Shown here in pieces: positions 62,389 to 64,000 of a DNA stretch of 64,000 nt. Source of the stretch: Anoxynatronum buryatiense. GTDB lineage: Bacteria; Bacillota; Clostridia; Peptostreptococcales; Tindalliaceae. The stretch is from the NCBI RefSeq assembly GCF_900182905.1, contig NZ_FXUF01000001.1:248001-312000 (forward strand), written 5' to 3'. The position numbers and the translations under genes were made by a program. The notes under the pieces are model-generated. The model was not told the DNA's origin. It saw only the letters and a list, made by a program, of their open reading frames with translations, and ran no database searches. The first letter of the stretch is position 1. Every line of letters begins with the position of its first letter.

Positions 62389-63633
62389 ATGGCCTCCAGA
62401 TACCACCCCATTTCCCTTCATCTTGACAAATGCATCGGATGTACCAACTGTATTAAACGTTGCCCCACTCAGGCTATTCGTGTTAAAAATGAAAAAGCCA
62501 AAATCATCAAAGATAAATGTATTGAATGCGGCATGTGTATTACCGTCTGCCCTTACTACGCTTTTCAGGGAGTGGTGCGGGGTTTTAAGGGCGTTTCCAG
62601 TTTCCCCTACAAAATCGGGCTTGTTGATCCCATTATATTCAGCCAGTTCAACACCGATATCATGCCTGAGCAAATTCTTGGAGCCATCCGCGCATGCGGT
62701 TGCGATGATCTGTACGAAGTTTCCAGGGGATCTGATCTCATCACGGCGTTCACCCGCAAGTACTTGACACTCCAAAAAAAGCAACCGATTATTTCCTCTT
62801 CCTGCCCGGCGATTATCCGATTAATTCAATTGCGATTCCCCGAGTTGATTCACCATATACTGCCCATTGACTCTCCCGTTGAAGTCAGCGCCTATCTGGC
62901 TCGCCAGGAAGCGATGGAAAAGCATCATCTAAAGGCGCATGAAATTGGTGTTTTTTATTTCACTCCCTGCCCTGCACGAATTGCCAGTTTTATTGACCCT
63001 GTTGGCACCAAACAATCCCACGTGGATATGGCCGTGCCAATCAAGAGCCTTTATATTCTCATTAACCAGCACTTGAAAAGTGCATCAGGGAAATCATCCA
63101 CTCACTTTTATCCTTCCGGCAAAGGGATTGAGTGGGCTCGGGTAGGCGGTCAGTGCAAAGCACTGGAGATCGATGAGTATCTGGCTGTTGACGGTATTGA
63201 GAATGTCATTGAACTGTTGGAGGAAATGGAGTACGGAAAAATTCGCAACGTCAAATTTCTTGAATGCCAAGCTTGCACAAACGGATGTATCGGCGGGAGC
63301 CTGAATGTGGAAAACTCCTATATTGCCAAGAACCGGATTCGTATTCTGGGCAGTCGGTATGCAGCCTTTGAACCGGGTGCCTTCCCTGTCCCGGCAGAAA
63401 AGTTCATATTTACCGAACCGATCCATCCTCTTCACGCAACCAAACTGGACAAAGACCTTTCAAAAGCAATTGACAAGCTGGAAATGGTTGAGGATACTTT
63501 GGAAGGCTTGCCAGGTATTGACTGCGGAGCCTGTGGAGCCCCCTCATGCCGGGCATTCGCGGAAGATATTGTTCAGGGATATGCAGAGCGGGAAGAGTGT
63601 GTTGTTCTTCTGAAACAACGTTGTGGACGCTGA
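62389..63633 (+). CDS. Sensory-type [FeFe]-hydrogenase-like iron-sulfur protein (HsfB-like)
   Basis: The 414-residue protein starts with two [4Fe-4S] ferredoxin motifs (CIGCTNCIKRC at 15-25, CIECGMCITVC at 44-54). A domain like the large-subunit C-terminus of [FeFe]-hydrogenases follows, with H-cluster-type motifs SSSCP (136-140), TPCPA (192-196) and ECQACTNGC (292-300). A C-terminal Fe-S motif GIDCGACGAPSCRAF completes it. Motifs differ from catalytic TSCCPxW and MPCxxK enzymes and fit sensory forms. The start at 62389 has AAAGGAG 8 bases upstream. H2 or redox sensing is inferred. Confidence 0.85.
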   Translation: MASRYHPISLHLDKCIGCTNCIKRCPTQAIRVKNEKAKIIKDKCIECGMCITVCPYYAFQGVVRGFKGVSSFPYKIGLVDPIIFSQFNTDIMPEQILGAIRACGCDDLYEVSRGSDLITAFTRKYLTLQKKQPIISSSCPAIIRLIQLRFPELIHHILPIDSPVEVSAYLARQEAMEKHHLKAHEIGVFYFTPCPARIASFIDPVGTKQSHVDMAVPIKSLYILINQHLKSASGKSSTHFYPSGKGIEWARVGGQCKALEIDEYLAVDGIENVIELLEEMEYGKIRNVKFLECQACTNGCIGGSLNVENSYIAKNRIRILGSRYAAFEPGAFPVPAEKFIFTEPIHPLHATKLDKDLSKAIDKLEMVEDTLEGLPGIDCGACGAPSCRAFAEDIVQGYAEREECVVLLKQRCGR

Positions 63634-63649
63634 CTAAAAAACGATTGCT

Positions 63650-64000
63650 TTATCCGGCATTCAGGTCATCCTGCTGCCGGTTTTTTGATTGGCCTGGAAA
63701 ACGTGACGTCTGAAAATCCACTTGGAAGTATACTTTAGTACCTATATCTTCCCGGCTGTCAATGAGCAGGTCTCCACCCATCATTTCAACAAATTTCTTT
63801 GAAATGGCAAGGCCCAGACCTGTTCCGCTGTAACGCTTTCTTGATGATGAATCACCTTGAACAAATGGTTGTGCAATGATTTTCAACATTGATCCCTGCA
63901 TCCCGATCCCAGTGTCTATCACCTCGAACAGAACCGTGTACTGGATATCATTCTTTCTAACTGCTGTTACGTTTACCGTCACAGTACCTTCATTGGTGAA
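63650..64000 (-). CDS. Histidine kinase ATPase domain (5' part beyond window)
   Basis: Only the C-terminal 116 or so residues are present, ending at the TAA at 63650. They show an HATPase domain: FTNEGTV at the edge, EVIDTGIGM (G1 box), FVQGDSSSRKRYSGTGLGL (F and G2 boxes) and a final Gln/Asp-rich tail. The ATP-binding part is intact, and nothing can be said about the sensor region. There is no receiver domain after the ATPase. It is convergent with the hydrogenase-like gene. Confidence 0.9.
   Translation of the reverse strand, partial: FTNEGTVTVNVTAVRKNDIQYTVLFEVIDTGIGMQGSMLKIIAQPFVQGDSSSRKRYSGTGLGLAISKKFVEMMGGDLLIDSREDIGTKVYFQVDFQTSRFPGQSKNRQQDDLNAG
63654..63686 (+). terminator. Terminator overlapping the end of the convergent kinase gene
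   Basis: The stem CCGGC/GCCGG is extended by CAGG/CCTG across a two-base internal loop, with a 4-base TCAT loop and six T residues. It lies inside the last codons of the kinase gene on the other strand. Confidence 0.75.

Overview
The window reads as chromosomal core DNA of an anaerobic, low-to-middle GC Gram-positive bacterium, most likely class Clostridia. The reasons are: a CIRCE-controlled hrcA-grpE-dnaK-dnaJ unit continuing into prmA-rsmE-mtaB; strong AGGAGG-type ribosome binding sites with several TTG and GTG starts; TTGACA/TATAAT promoters; a PgpH-PhoH-YbeY block; DegS/DegU; a DUF3048 lipoprotein; and a sensory-type [FeFe]-hydrogenase-like protein. No phage, insertion sequence, CRISPR array or rRNA was seen. 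A genus cannot be fixed from this sequence alone.

Layout. 1-6.9 kb (minus): phoH, pgpH, ybeY, a diacylglycerol kinase/PAP2 fusion, a DUF3048 lipoprotein, cdd and era (3' end cut by the window edge). 7-9.9 kb (minus): an NfeD/ClpP-type protease, flotillin floA and a small membrane-anchored protein. 10.2-19.8 kb (minus): heat-shock operon and downstream RNA/protein modification genes, then a HIT protein, rpsU and yqeY. 19.8-29.1 kb: hemW and lepA (minus), divergent rpsT (plus), then holA, a nicotinamidase-like hydrolase, a ComEC channel protein without its metallo-beta-lactamase part, YibE/F and a TPR protein (minus). 29.3-36.2 kb: a lipoprotein, a stand-alone ComEC-type metallo-beta-lactamase, an orphan Eco57I/TaqI-like DNA methylase, a protein resembling the FliD C-terminus, and an alanyl-tRNA editing protein. 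36.2-43.9 kb: tRNA-Leu(GAG) with an unusual leader, a peptide-binding lipoprotein, coaE, polA, tRNA-Leu(CAA), degU, degS and a DUF896 gene. 44-53.4 kb: PepV dipeptidase, an M23 peptidase/bactofilin pair, a lipid kinase, and a MocR regulator divergent from a heterodimeric ABC exporter. 53.4-64 kb: a 46-residue Cys-rich protein behind a consensus promoter, a PHP phosphatase, a TIM-barrel protein paired with a degenerate GGDEF protein carrying a ribbon-helix-helix-like tail, a molybdenum cofactor cluster (two MoeA proteins plus MOSC), tRNA-Ala(GGC), an RluA-type pseudouridine synthase, nadK, the hydrogenase-like sensor and the end of a histidine kinase.

Most genes are housekeeping: ribosome maturation, translation quality control, proteostasis, DNA replication and envelope maintenance. 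The less ordinary items are the GGDEF/RHH-like protein, the Cys-rich microprotein, the FliD-like protein beside a tRNA editing enzyme, the split ComEC, the structured leader ahead of tRNA-Leu(GAG), and the hydrogenase-like sensor convergent with a kinase. Homology calls come from motif reading without database searches. Several starts were moved inward to the codon with the best ribosome binding site.
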